From contig NZ_JAHREN010000001.1 in the NCBI RefSeq assembly GCF_019084075.1, positions 1,151,501 to 1,215,500 of the forward strand: a stretch of 64,000 bases of DNA. Direction: 5' to 3'. The DNA comes from Siccirubricoccus sp. G192. Its GTDB lineage: Bacteria > Pseudomonadota > Alphaproteobacteria > Acetobacterales > Acetobacteraceae. Shown one piece after another: positions 19,514 through 28,274 of the stretch (position 1 is the stretch's first letter; each line of letters starts with the position of its first letter). The position numbers and the translations under genes are program-made. The notes under the pieces were generated by a model that was given only the letters and a program-made list of their open reading frames with translations, was not told the DNA's origin and did no database searches.

Positions 19514-19990
19514 CCGCCTGGCGGTGTCGCTGCCGATCTCGACCAGCGGGCCCTGGCAGCAGGGGCAGGTCGTCGCCTCCGGCGCCAGCACCTGCTCAAT
19601 CTCCGGCAGGTGCGCGGGCAGGCGGCCGCGGCTGGCCCGGCGGCGTTGCTTCTGCTGCTCGCGGGTCGCCGGCGACTGCTTGCCCGCCTCCGCGGCATTC
19701 TCGGCCAGCGTCGCCTCGATCTCCTCGAAGGCGAACTGCAGTTGCTCGTCGGTCAGCTGCTCCGACTTCCGCCCGAACTGCTGGCGCTGCAGCTTCAGTA
19801 GCAGGTGGCGGAGACGCTCGTTCCGCTCGACCAGCGCGTCGCGTTCGGCGGTCACGCTGTCGCATCTGGATGACAGCGTGTCGCGCTCGGCAGTCAGCGT
19901 GTCGACCAGCACCCGTGTCTCGACCAGCAGCGCGCGCAGTGCTGCGGGATCCTCCGGCAGTGTCGGCGTGTCGGTGTCCGCGGCGCGCAT
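19514..19990 (-). pseudogene. tnpC: IS66 transposase TnpC, N-terminal part
   Basis: ATG 19990 begins MRAADTDTPTLPEDPAAL. Next come a coiled-coil (LTAERDTLSSRCDSVTAERD), the basic QFGRKSEQL region and a zinc finger (TTCPCCQGPLVEIGSDTA), up to RRL where the serine element begins. It differs from copy 2 at several residues, so the two IS66 copies are not recent duplicates. Confidence 0.88.
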
Positions 19991-20003
19991 CGTACCGCCG
20001 ATT

Positions 20004-20360
20004 CTATGCGGGCACGCTCGGTTTGGGAATCTCCCGTGTCGCCTGCACGCGTCGCCAATCGATCCCGGAGAACAACGCGGCGAACTCGACTGCGGTCAGG
20101 CGCAGCGTGCCATCCACGATCGGCGGCCAGCGGAAGGTGCTCGCCTCCAGCTGCTTCCAGATCAGCACCAGGCCGCTGTCATCCCAGGTCAGGATCTTCA
20201 CCCGGTCGGATCGCTTCGAGCGGAACACCAGCACCACGCCCGAGAATGGATCGGTGCCGAGTTCCGCGGCTGCCAGCGCTGCCAGGGAGTGGGCGCCCTT
20301 CCGGAAATCCACCGGCTTGCTCGCCAGCAGGATCCGCACACCGGCCGGCAGCGCGATCAT
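20004..20360 (-). CDS. tnpB: IS66 accessory protein TnpB
   Basis: A 118-residue IS66 Orf2-type protein: VDFRKGAHSLAALA, DPFSGVVLVFRSKRSDRVKIL and WDDSGLVLIWKQLE are the family's conserved blocks. Needed for transposition with TnpA and TnpC, though its exact role is not settled. It overlaps the end of tnpA by four bases. Confidence 0.92.
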   Translation of the reverse strand: MIALPAGVRILLASKPVDFRKGAHSLAALAAAELGTDPFSGVVLVFRSKRSDRVKILTWDDSGLVLIWKQLEASTFRWPPIVDGTLRLTAVEFAALFSGIDWRRVQATREIPKPSVPA

Positions 20361-20779
20361 GCCGCCGAGGCCCGGATCGCGCGTAGCACCGTCGTCAGCA
20401 GATCCTCATCGGTGTCAGGCGCAATGCGCAGCACCACGCCGGCCAGCTGCAACTCGATCGAGGGCGCCTGGCGCACCGTTGCACCCCCCGCTTCAAGAGT
20501 TGGGGCCGGTGGTCCGGAGACGACCGGCACGAAGCTCGGTGTCACCGGCGCAGTGGCCTCCGCCAGCGCACGACGCGCTTGCCGGCGCCAATCGAAGACC
20601 TGCTGCGGGCTTACCTGCCAACGACGGGCAACCTCGGTCACCTTCGCGCCGGACTCCGCCGTCTCAGCGACGATCCTCGCCTTCTCGTCGTCAGACCAAC
20701 TCCGCCGCCGGCCAGGCCCCGTCAGAACTTCGACCCGCCGATAACCGACACCCTTCGCGTCGTCCTTAACGCTATCCAT
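20357..20779 (-). CDS. tnpA: IS66 accessory protein TnpA
   Basis: A 140-residue protein from ATG 20779. The N-terminal HTH (SDDEKARIVAETAESGAKVTEVARRWQVSPQQVFDWRR) belongs to the IS3-OrfA/IS66-Orf1 type. The C-terminal part ends in ELQLAGVVLRIAPDTDEDLL, also typical. First gene of the IS66 operon. Confidence 0.9.
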   Translation of the reverse strand: MDSVKDDAKGVGYRRVEVLTGPGRRRSWSDDEKARIVAETAESGAKVTEVARRWQVSPQQVFDWRRQARRALAEATAPVTPSFVPVVSGPPAPTLEAGGATVRQAPSIELQLAGVVLRIAPDTDEDLLTTVLRAIRASAA

Positions 20780-20864
20780 AACGTCACCCGGAAGCCTGCT
20801 GCTCCAGACTGACCCAGCACATTCACCCACATCGCGGGAAGACGGGCCTCAAACGGCCGCTTAC

Positions 20865-20984
20865 AGCCTTCCAGGCCGCGACCGCCTCGGGGGTGAACCA
20901 AACTGTGAGGCTGCCGCGGGCCCGCAGACCCGCATCGTACTCGGCCCAGTTGGTGACCCGGTGCTTCTGCGACGGCTTGGACAA
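20865..20984 (-). pseudogene. IS5-family transposase, N-terminal fragment
   Basis: TTG 20984 begins SKPSQKHRVTNWAEYDAGL, then RGSLTVWFTPEAVAAWKA, the conserved N-terminus of one IS5 group. After AWKA the frame enters the IS66 terminal repeat, so IS66 inserted here. The C-terminal part of the same type of transposase is at 25969-26618, but a central segment is missing between them. Confidence 0.78.
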
Positions 20985-22970
20985 AGGTGCCGAAAGGGCG
21001 CCGGGGCTGGCCCTGATCCTTTGGCGTGAAGAGCTGCGCAACCCAGCACAACGGATGCGTGCGGAGCCTGTAGGGCCCATATGCCGAGGCCGGCGGGAGA
21101 CGGCAAGCGGGGACGGAGGCGTCGAAGATGCGGCGGCGCAGGACAGTCTCGCGGTTCAGTCTGGAGGTGGGCTTCGAGCCGCGGCGGGACGGGCAGGAGG
21201 CGCTGAGGGGCGCTTACCGGCATCTCGTGCCGCCGCTGTCGCGTCTGGTCCGCCTCTCCCCATGGATGCAGCTGGGCAAGGAGGCGCATGATGCAGGTCC
21301 ATGCATTGGCCTCGAGACAGGCACGTGCGACGGTCGCGGTCCGGGCGGCGATCTACGCCCGGGTCTCGTCCGATCAGCAGGCTGAACGACACACCATCGA
21401 CAGCCAGGTCGCGGCGCTGTTGGCGCGCGCGGCTGCGGATGGCCACGACATCCGGGCCGAGCTACGCTTCCTCGACGAGGGCCAGAGCGGGGCAAGCCTG
21501 ATCCGCCCCGCGCTGGAGCGGCTGCGCGACCTCGCGGCGATGGGGGCGGTCGACGTGCTCTACGTGCATGCGCCCGACCGTCTGGCGCGCTCCTATGCGC
21601 ACCAGGCGGTGTTGGTCGAAGAGTTCGGGCGTTCCGGCACCGAGGTGGTGTTTCTCAACCGACCGATCAGCGAGACACCGGAGGACACCCTGCTGCTGCA
21701 GCTGCAGGGGATGTTCGCGGAATACGAGCGCGCGCGCATCGTCGAGCGGAGCCGCCGCGGCAAGCGCCACTTGGCGCAGGCCGGCATGGTCAGCGTGCTG
21801 GGCCGAGCGCCCTACGGCTACCGCGTCGTCGGCCATCGCGAGGCTGCGGACGGCAAGGCACGCTTCGAGGTGGTCGAGAGCGAGGCCGCGGTGGTCCGCT
21901 GCATGTTCGAGTGGGCCGCCCAGGAGCGCGCCAGCCTGGCTGTGGTGTGCCGGCGCCTGTTCGAGACGGGCGTACCCAGCCCGACGGGCAAGGTGCGCTG
22001 GAACGAGAGCATGGCTGCGGCGCTGCTCACCAATCCTACCTACGCCGGTCGAGCGCGTTTCGGCAGATCGGCTTCGGCGCCTTGGCGACCACCGCTGCGG
22101 CCGCCGCGCGGTCGCGCCCCGATCCCCAAGCATCCGCGCCGCCGGTTCCTGGCTCCCGCCGAGCAGTGGATTACCATCCCGGTCCCGGCGCTGATCGACA
22201 CCGCGCTATTCGAGGCCGCGCAGGAGCAGCTGAGCGAGAACCGGCGACGCCGCCGCGAGCGCAAGGCGGGTGCGCGCTATCTGCTTCAGGGCCTGCTGGT
22301 CTGCCAGACCTGCGGCTATGCGCTCTGTGGTCGTTGGAAGGCGTCCCTGCACGCATCGGGACCAGGGTACAGCTACTACCGCTGCAACGGGACCAACAGC
22401 CATCGCTTCGCCGGCCAGCGTCGGTGCGACGCCACGCCTCTCCCCATGGGACCGCTGGACGCGGCGGTCTGGGCCGAGGTGTGCCGGCTGCTCGAGAACC
22501 CGGCCCAGGTCGCGGAGGAGTACCACCACCGTCTACAGACCGTGCGCAGCGAGCCGGATCAGCCCGAGCTGGAGACGATCGAGCGCCAGCTCAGCAAGCT
22601 GCGCGCCGGAACGGGCCGGCTGATCGACAGCTATGCGGAGGGCGTGATCAGCAAGGCGGAGTTCGAGCCGCGCTTGGCAGGCTTGCGGCAACGCGTCGCC
22701 GAGCTCGAGACCGAGGCCGCCGCACTCCGCAATGCCGCCGAACACGCGCGCTCACTCCACCTCGTCATCGGCAAGCTGGAGACCTTCGCAGGCCTGGTCC
22801 GTGAAGGCCTGGATGCGGCCGATTGGGCCACCAGGCGCGACCTCATCCGTACCCTCGTGCAGCGCATCGAAGTCAGTGACCGGCACGTCAGGATCGTCTT
22901 TCGTGTCGATCCCAGGCCAACAGGCCCTCCAAGCCCGCCTCAAATTTCGCACTATTGTCCAAGCCGTCGC
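20969..22970. repeat. 16-bp perfect inverted repeat flanking the second serine recombinase
   Basis: GCGACGGCTTGGACAA at 20969-20984 is the exact reverse complement of TTGTCCAAGCCGTCGC at 22955-22970. The left copy is the first five codons of the IS5-type fragment; the right copy sits inside the last codons of the recombinase gene. It may be a second IS5-start relic or part of the element's recombination history. Confidence 0.55.
21128..21385 (+). CDS. possible small ORF upstream of the second serine recombinase
   Basis: A frame starting MRRRRTVSRFSLEVGFEPRRD and continuing through HLVPPLSRLVRL before overlapping the recombinase start. The first 55-60 residues look like a real basic protein; the remainder overlaps coding sequence in another frame. 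Small genes in this position are common in serine-recombinase elements. Confidence 0.35.
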   Translation: MRRRRTVSRFSLEVGFEPRRDGQEALRGAYRHLVPPLSRLVRLSPWMQLGKEAHDAGPCIGLETGTCDGRGPGGDLRPGLVRSAG

Positions 22971-23033
22971 TTGGGAATGTGGTGGCGCCGGTCCCGGTTA
23001 GCTTTGAATGGCAAGAGAGGCGTCCCTCCGTGA
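21288..23033 (+). CDS. large serine recombinase (second element)
   Basis: A 581-residue recombinase, clearly different from the one at 17406. The resolvase domain has Ser27 in IYARVSSDQQ, FLDEGQSGA and HAPDRLARSYAHQ. A recombinase domain (RAPYGYRVVGHRE…LLTNPTYAGRA) is followed by a zinc ribbon (CQTCGYALCGRW … YYRCNG … RCDATP) and a coiled-coil. The last 40 residues lose family character, so the C-terminus may have been changed by a nearby junction. Its attachment sites could not be defined. Confidence 0.9.
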   Translation: MMQVHALASRQARATVAVRAAIYARVSSDQQAERHTIDSQVAALLARAAADGHDIRAELRFLDEGQSGASLIRPALERLRDLAAMGAVDVLYVHAPDRLARSYAHQAVLVEEFGRSGTEVVFLNRPISETPEDTLLLQLQGMFAEYERARIVERSRRGKRHLAQAGMVSVLGRAPYGYRVVGHREAADGKARFEVVESEAAVVRCMFEWAAQERASLAVVCRRLFETGVPSPTGKVRWNESMAAALLTNPTYAGRARFGRSASAPWRPPLRPPRGRAPIPKHPRRRFLAPAEQWITIPVPALIDTALFEAAQEQLSENRRRRRERKAGARYLLQGLLVCQTCGYALCGRWKASLHASGPGYSYYRCNGTNSHRFAGQRRCDATPLPMGPLDAAVWAEVCRLLENPAQVAEEYHHRLQTVRSEPDQPELETIERQLSKLRAGTGRLIDSYAEGVISKAEFEPRLAGLRQRVAELETEAAALRNAAEHARSLHLVIGKLETFAGLVREGLDAADWATRRDLIRTLVQRIEVSDRHVRIVFRVDPRPTGPPSPPQISHYCPSRRLGMWWRRSRLALNGKRGVPP

Positions 23034-23310
23034 TCGAGGGCTCACCCCTGCCTCAGCCTACCCGAAACCGCCTCCGTCGGCGACCCGTGCAACAAGGTGC
23101 CGAGGCGGCGTTAACCCTTTGCACGGGCGGCATCGGGCTCTATCCGTCCCGGAAGTTCATGCACATCGACTGCGGCCGGTCCCGCTGCTGGACCGAGGAC
23201 GCACCGAAGGAATAGCCGCCAAACGCTGAGCGGAGGGCCGGCCAAATCCCCCCAACCCTTCTCTCCTCCTGCCGCTGGAAGATGCCGCGCTCAAGCCCCA
23301 TAGTCGTCCT

Positions 23311-23874
23311 ATGGGAGCCCCGCAGCCGAAACCAATACTGATTCTGGACCGCGCTCAGTATCGGCGCTGGGTCGAGGCTCGGCCACATGGCCGCTTCGAG
23401 CGGGTCGCAGGCGAGGTGGTCGCCATGGCGCCGGAGCGGGCGGCGCACAATCGGCTGAAGGCGGCGGTCTGGCTTGCCTTGCGGGAGGCCATCAGGGCCG
23501 CCGGCGCGCCGTGCGAGGCCCTGACCGATGGCATTACCGTCGAGATCGACGACGATACCGATTACGAGCCGGATGCGATTGTGAATTGCGGCCCGAGAAT
23601 GCCGGACGAGGCGGTGACGGCACCGAACCCGGTGATCGTGGTCGAGGTCCTCTCACCGTCCAGCCGATCCGTGGATGCGGGCGCCAAGCTCGCCGACTAC
23701 TTCCGCGTGCCCTCGATCCAGCATTACCTGATCCTTCGCACCGGCCGGCGCGAGGTCATCCACCACCGCCGCCGCGAGGATGGCGGCATCGAGACACGGA
23801 CGATCACCGAAGGCCCGATTGAGTTGGCGCCGCCCGGTATCGCCATCATCATCGAGGGCGTTTACGCCGGCTGA
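23311..23874 (+). CDS. Uma2-family putative nuclease
   Basis: A 187-residue protein of the Uma2 (DUF820) family, PD-(D/E)XK fold. Typical blocks are GRFERVAGEVVAMAPERAAHN, DDDTDYEPDAIVNC (catalytic Asp), PNPVIVVEVLSPSS (acidic residue of the second motif) and YFRVPSIQHYLIL. These proteins are common in many copies in cyanobacteria and Acetobacteraceae; their substrate is unknown. A single-gene unit among IS elements. Confidence 0.88.
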   Translation: MGAPQPKPILILDRAQYRRWVEARPHGRFERVAGEVVAMAPERAAHNRLKAAVWLALREAIRAAGAPCEALTDGITVEIDDDTDYEPDAIVNCGPRMPDEAVTAPNPVIVVEVLSPSSRSVDAGAKLADYFRVPSIQHYLILRTGRREVIHHRRREDGGIETRTITEGPIELAPPGIAIIIEGVYAG

Positions 23875-24034
23875 GCCGTCCGGGTTGGCGGAGGGGAAGG
23901 CCGCCTCTCCCTCCTGTCCTTTCAGGCCAGGACCACCGTCGACGCGGCCTGCCGAGCCTGGGCTTTTGGTCGCAGCGATGGGGCTCGACTATGCCCCCCC
24001 TCTTACCCGAGCAGGAGGTCAGAATGGCGGCCTA

Positions 24035-25183
24035 AGTAGGTAGCCAAAAGTTTTCGACCAGTCTGATCTTGCTGGCACACTGGCTGGCATGCGTGGACAT
24101 GCAAAGCGTGAGGTGCAGCGGTTTTTTCCGGCCGATCGGCGCCGCCTTGAGCGTGTGTTATCGGTGGCGCGCGAGGCACGGTTGTACCGCCGGGTCGAGG
24201 CGGTGCTGCTGGTCGCTGAAGGACAGCCAATCAGTGAGGTGGCCCGGCACGTGCGCGCCACACGGTTCAGTGTTCGCGGGTGGCTCGAACGCTACCTGGC
24301 GGCCCATGATGCCGCCGCCCTGGCGGACCGCCCGCGCCCCGGGCGACCGCACTCGGCCCCGCGGCTCACTCCGTGCCGCCTGGCGGCGGCCCTGGCACGC
24401 GACCCGCGCGGCTGCGGCTATCAGGCGACGAGTTGGACGGTGCCTCTGCTCAGGCAGTATCTGCACCGACGTCACGGCATCACGGTCGGCGCCCGAACGC
24501 TGCGCCGCCGCCTGCATGAGGCGAACTACCGCTGGAAGCGGCCCCGCTACGTCTACGTCGGACGGGCAGTACATCTGGCCCAGAAAAAAGGGGAATAATC
24601 CGGCGCCTGCGCGCTGGCTGGCGCGCCGGCGACGTGCTGCTGTGCTGCGACTGGACATTGCTGCGGCTGTTTCCCCCCGCTGCGCGCGGCCTGGGCTCTC
24701 AAGGGCACGCAGGCCACCGTGCCGATCACCGGCGCGAACGCCAAGCGAGTGCTGTTCGGCGCGATCGACCTGCGGACCGCGCACCGGGTCGTGCTCGTCC
24801 GTCCGCGTGCCGGCGCTGCCGATGCGCAGGTCTTCTTGCGCGAGGTGCGACGCCGCTACCGCGCCGCCGGCACGATTTGGCTCCTGGCCGACCGGGCCAG
24901 CGCACACACCGCCGCGCGCACCCAGATGCTGGCCGCGGCGCTTGGCATCCGGTTCCTTTGGCTGCCCAAGCAGGCTCCGGAACTGAACGCCATGGACCAA
25001 CTCTGGCGCGAACTGAAGCGGCTCATCGCCGCCAATCGGCAGGCCACCTCGGTGAATGCTCTGGCCAGCGATGCCGCAGACTGGGTGCTGGGACTGACAC
25101 CCCAGCAGGCGTGCCGCAAGGCCGGGATGGCTTCAAAGCACTTCTGGCTCAGGAACCTGATAGAAGACTTTTGGCCACCTACT
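24035..25183 (+). mobile_element. IS630-family element with TA target duplication
   Basis: 1,149 bp bounded by AGTAGGTAGCCAAAAG at 24035 and its near complement CTTTTGGCCACCTACT ending at 25183. TA lies outside both ends (24033-24034 and 25184-25185), the target duplication expected for IS630/Tc1-mariner. The right TA plus the next G supplies the TAG stop of the transposase. Confidence 0.88.
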
Positions 25184-25186
25184 TAG
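24089..25186 (+). pseudogene. IS630-family transposase in two frames plus a further frameshift
   Basis: Frame one (24089-24598) carries the HTH half: REARLYRRVEAVLLVAEGQ, ISEVARHVRATRFSVRGWL and RLHEANYRWKRPRY. It ends soon after a run of six A plus GGGG near 24587, a classic site for programmed -1 slippage. The -1 frame then reads GIIRRLRAGWRAGDVLLCCDWTLLRLF. A run of six C (24673-24678, five expected) shifts again into the frame ending at 25186 with LLADRASAH and ELNAMDQLWRELKRL. The slippage is probably natural; the C-run shift may be an error or decay. Confidence 0.8.
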
Positions 25187-25286
25187 TCTGCGGGTTTGGC
25201 CCAAAGTTGGCGATGCCCTCTGACCCGGCCATGCGCCAAACACGAAGAACCCCGGCAGCCTCGCGGCCGCCGGGGGACCATGCCAC

Positions 25287-25446
25287 CCATCTCTACGAGC
25301 AACTGGAGCAGGCGATGCTGCCGCTGCTCCACGGCGACGCTGCGCACCGGGCCTGGATGATAAAGCAAGCAATCGCCCGCATCGGGGCACGCTTCCACAG
25401 CCAGCGCATGATGCGTCGCTACGCGGCCGAGGCTTACCTCCGGTGA
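25287..25446 (+). pseudogene. alpha-glucan phosphorylase family, C-terminal fragment
   Basis: About 50 codons ending YAAEAYLR: ATHLYEQLEQAMLPLLHG, WMIKQAIARIGARFHSQRMMRRY. This matches the C-terminal end of alpha-glucan phosphorylase / glycosyltransferase proteins. Nothing upstream is preserved; the IS630 element starts just left of it. Its stop region overlaps the GTG start of the next gene, so the two were once consecutive genes. Confidence 0.65.
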
Positions 25447-25976
25447 CCGCCTCGGACTTTAGGATGGCGGGCACGCCCGGCGCCGCTGCCGGCACCACTG
25501 ACTGGCTCACGATGCTCAGGTGCTACCTCGTGGCGATCGCCACTGCAAACCTGGTCTGGGAGGTGGCGCAGATGCCGCTCTACACGCTATGGTGGACCGG
25601 CACGCCGGGCGAGATCGCCTCCGCCATCCTGCACTGCACTGCGGGCGACGTGCTCATCGCGGCGGCCTCGCTCGTCGCTGCCCTGGTTCTGCTCGGCGCG
25701 TCGGACTGGCCGCAGCGGCGCTTCGGGCCCGTCGCCGCGGCGGCTGTCGCCATCGGCCTCGGGTACACGGCCTACAGCGAGCGAGTGAATCTCGCCCGGA
25801 GCGCGTGGGCCTACTCGGACCTGATGCCGACGCTGCCGTGGCTTGGCACCGGCCTGGCACCGGTGGCCCAGTGGCTGCTCATTCCAACGGTGTCCCTGGT
25901 ATGGGCGTGCCGCCATCGTGTTGCATCGGTCGACGGTATGGACGCGTCGATCCCTGCCTCGTGCGGGGTCATGTGA
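25443..25976 (+). CDS. integral membrane protein of unknown function
   Basis: Up to 177 residues from GTG 25443, with four hydrophobic segments (roughly 25-45, 65-87, 95-107 and 135-155 of the frame; for example LLGASDWPQRRFGPVAAAAV and LAPVAQWLLIPTVSLVW). The protein-like part ends near WACRHR; the last 20 residues may be read-through close to an IS5 end, so the natural C-terminus could be lost. Family not recognised. GTGA overlap with the phosphorylase remnant suggests a former operon. Confidence 0.65.
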   Translation: MTASDFRMAGTPGAAAGTTDWLTMLRCYLVAIATANLVWEVAQMPLYTLWWTGTPGEIASAILHCTAGDVLIAAASLVAALVLLGASDWPQRRFGPVAAAAVAIGLGYTAYSERVNLARSAWAYSDLMPTLPWLGTGLAPVAQWLLIPTVSLVWACRHRVASVDGMDASIPASCGVM

Positions 25977-26618
25977 TCCGGATGTACTCCGGCCGCCCGA
26001 GGTCCAGCATCCGGTTCAGGACGTTGGTGGCGATGGCCATTTCGGTTGCTTGTCGCCCCTTCGTTTGCGAGCGTAGCCTATCTCCAATGACGCGCTTCCA
26101 GCGCGAGACATCGGCTTCCACCAGAGCACGCCAATTGTACCCCGACGCTCGCTGCCAGCCCATGCGACCGCGCTCGGCGATACATCGCAGATGCACATCT
26201 CGCTGGGTCGGCGTGGTCCCAGCCGCTGTACTCGGCACCGCGTTCGCGCGTGGTGGCACGATGACGTCGGCATCTGGATGACGCGCTGCGACCTCGGCGT
26301 AAACATCGTCTCGGTCGTGGGCACCATCGCCGATGAAGGACACCACGGAACCATCAACCCGGTCGAGCAAGGGGCCGACCTGCGAGCCATCGTCGGCATC
26401 CCTCTCGGTCAGCACCGAGGCGACGATCTGGCCGGTGTCGGCGTCCGTCGCAAGGTGGAGCATCTTCCAGGCCCGGCGCCGCTTGCTGCCATGCTTCTCC
26501 TCCAGCCATTCGCCGGGACCGCACAGCCGTAGGCCAGTGCTGTCGACCAGCAGGTGCACTGGCCGGCTGCCCGTCTTCGGCCGCGGCACCTGCAGCGTCT
26601 CGGCCCGACGACTGAGGG
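25969..26618 (-). pseudogene. IS5-family transposase lacking its N-terminus
   Basis: Reads [30 protein letters not shown] (first Asp), FIGDGAHDRDDVYAEVA (second Asp) and YNWRALVEADVSRWKRVIGDRL (Glu). The C-terminus is normal, but the N-terminal 100 or so codons are missing. The coding sequence is joined directly to a truncated ftsZ at about 26619 without a recognisable terminal repeat, so a deletion removed the IS5 left end and the ftsZ 3' part together. Confidence 0.82.
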
Positions 26619-27239
26619 TACCATCAGGTCGGTCACGCCGCGCACGCCCATGTGGAGGACGTTGTCGGCCATCTTGAAGGCCTCGGCGAAAGTGGTGCGC
26701 TCGGTCGCCGCCCTGAACAGGTTCTGGTTCGGGACGACGATGAGGGTGTCCACATGCTGCTGCAACTCCTGCAGTCCCTCCTCCGCGGCATGGCGGCGCC
26801 TCGGCCCCTCGAAGTCGAAGGGCCTGGTTACCACGCCGACGGTCAGCACGCCCCGCTCCCGCGCCATGCGGGCGATCACCGGCGCCGCCCCGGTGCCGGT
26901 GCCGCCGCCCATGCCGGCTGTGATGAAGGCCATCTGGGCGCCCTCGAGGTAGCGGCGAATCTCCTCCTCCGCCTCCTCAGCCGCCGCCCGGCCGATCTCG
27001 GGCTTGGCGCCGGCCCCCAGGCCCTGGGTGAGATGCATCCCGAGTTGCACCCGGCGCTCGGCGGCGCTCCGGGCCAGCGACTGCGCATCGGTGTTCGCCA
27101 CCACGAACTCCACGCCGACGAGACCCATCGCCACCATGTTGTTGACGGCGTTGGTGCCGCCACCCCCGACGCCGATCACCGCGATGCGCGGCACGGTCTC
27201 GGCATCGCGCAGCGAATCCAGCGTGAGATTGAGGGTCAT
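26619..27239 (-). pseudogene. ftsZ: truncated FtsZ-like protein (N-terminal GTPase half)
   Basis: ATG 27239 begins [37 protein letters not shown] and the tubulin signature GGGTGTG (within [13 protein letters not shown]) are present, and the sequence ends at GVRGVTDLM, about 206 residues. The T7 loop, which completes the GTPase site in the filament, and the C-terminal tail are absent, so it cannot form a normal Z ring. GGGGTNA instead of the usual GGAGGNA suggests a divergent extra copy and not the housekeeping gene. Fused to an IS5 remnant. Confidence 0.85.
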
Positions 27240-27565
27240 GACCGAGGGGCCCTCAAAGGGTGGCCGTCTGGCCGGACGCCGGGCGCCGCCGGAGCCCCAG
27301 CCCCCGACATGATCACCCTCAACGCCTCGCGCCTGCGCCATGGGCGCAAGCGTGCTGGCCCGGACGGATGGAGCATCTCGGCTTTCCCCCGCCCGGCCCG
27401 TACGGCCCACCGGCCACACGCCCCCACCGGGCAGACCGACTATAGGCCCCACTGCGGGCGCCCCGCCCGAAGGATGATGCGGCCGCCGGACGCATCTGCG
27501 TGTCCGGGTCGATTGGCGAAGGGTCCTCTGCTGGATGATGCCGAACACGCGCGGGCTGCAGCGGG
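27240..27565. other. intergenic stretch upstream of truncated ftsZ
   Basis: About 325 bases without a gene I can support. The DNA is GC-rich with short chance frames on both strands. Confidence 0.4.
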
Positions 27566-27871
27566 TCATGGCGCCGGCACCGTATCGTCCGGCTGGGTAG
27601 GCGCTGCCAGGGTCAGCAGAAGGTCCAAGGGTGGCCGCTCCGGCGCGGGAGACTGGCCCACCGCTGCCGCGATGGCTTCCGCCTGTTCCTGGGCCAGGAC
27701 CAGGGGTAAGCCGGGCCGCAGGACCACCAGGTAGGCTCGGATGCCCTCCAGCGCCTCTCCACAGGAGTGCCCCTGGGCGAGGGCCCGGCGGAACCGCAGG
27801 GCGGCGGCCCGGGCATGGGGGCAGACCTCGAGGGCTGCCTGGGCGAGGGGTGGGGAGAGGGCATCAGGCAT
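27566..27871 (-). CDS. hypothetical protein
   Basis: A 101-residue, mostly helical protein from ATG 27871 ([25 protein letters not shown]…). The middle ([23 protein letters not shown]) looks like a packed helical domain. No family recognised. Same strand as the truncated ftsZ, 326 bases upstream of it. Confidence 0.5.
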   Translation of the reverse strand: MPDALSPPLAQAALEVCPHARAAALRFRRALAQGHSCGEALEGIRAYLVVLRPGLPLVLAQEQAEAIAAAVGQSPAPERPPLDLLLTLAAPTQPDDTVPAP

Positions 27872-28274
27872 GCCGCATAAGAACAAATCACGAACGAGTC
27901 GTGGAAGCGGAAAATGCAGAGGTGCGGCAGCGGTCCTGGAGCTTCGTCGTGGCTGCCTCACCGGACCGGTGGCGCCTTCCGGCGCATTTTCTTGGCGCCG
28001 GTCCAGAGATTTGCAGGACTGACAATGGCTGGAGCCAATCCGGACAACCTACTGGCAGCCCGACTGTTACGGCCTATGTGCGTGGACGGCACATGCGGTG
28101 ACGCCGCCGGATATGCTGCTCAGTCCGCTCCAAGGCCGCTTCTGGCGTATGCTCGCGCCACGCTGGGCCGGCCGACCGCTGAGCGGCGGCGGCGCCGCCG
28201 CGCGCGGCGGCCGCTGGAGGAGCTTCCGCGCAACCAATCCTCCTGGCCCATGGCAGGGCGGCATCGCCTCTGCT
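27872..28274. other. intergenic stretch before the MbcA/ParS-type gene
   Basis: About 400 bases without a supported gene. The first 60 bases are less GC-rich and could hold the promoter of the leftward gene at 27871. I see no IS end. Confidence 0.4.

Larger units (their letters stand above)
17012..19514 (+). mobile_element. large-serine-recombinase element inserted in IS66 tnpC
   Basis: A 2.5-kb insert found by comparison with the intact tnpC at 30206. The left junction keeps AGC at 17009-17011 and the right junction keeps AGC at 19512-19514, while the uninterrupted gene has a single AGC (GCT on the coding strand). The short shared core is what serine-recombinase strand exchange leaves. There are no terminal inverted repeats. 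It carries a small accessory gene and the recombinase. Confidence 0.8.
15830..20864 (-). mobile_element. IS66-family element, copy 1, interrupted by a serine-recombinase element
   Basis: Terminal repeats begin GTAAGCGGC at 15830 and end with the complement GGCCGCTTAC at 20864. Minus-strand order is tnpA, tnpB, tnpC; tnpC is split by the element at 17012-19514. The flanking 8-mers (15822-15829 and 20865-20872) do not match, so the usual 8-bp duplication is absent and one flank has been rearranged. On the right the element lies inside an IS5-type transposase gene. Confidence 0.85.
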
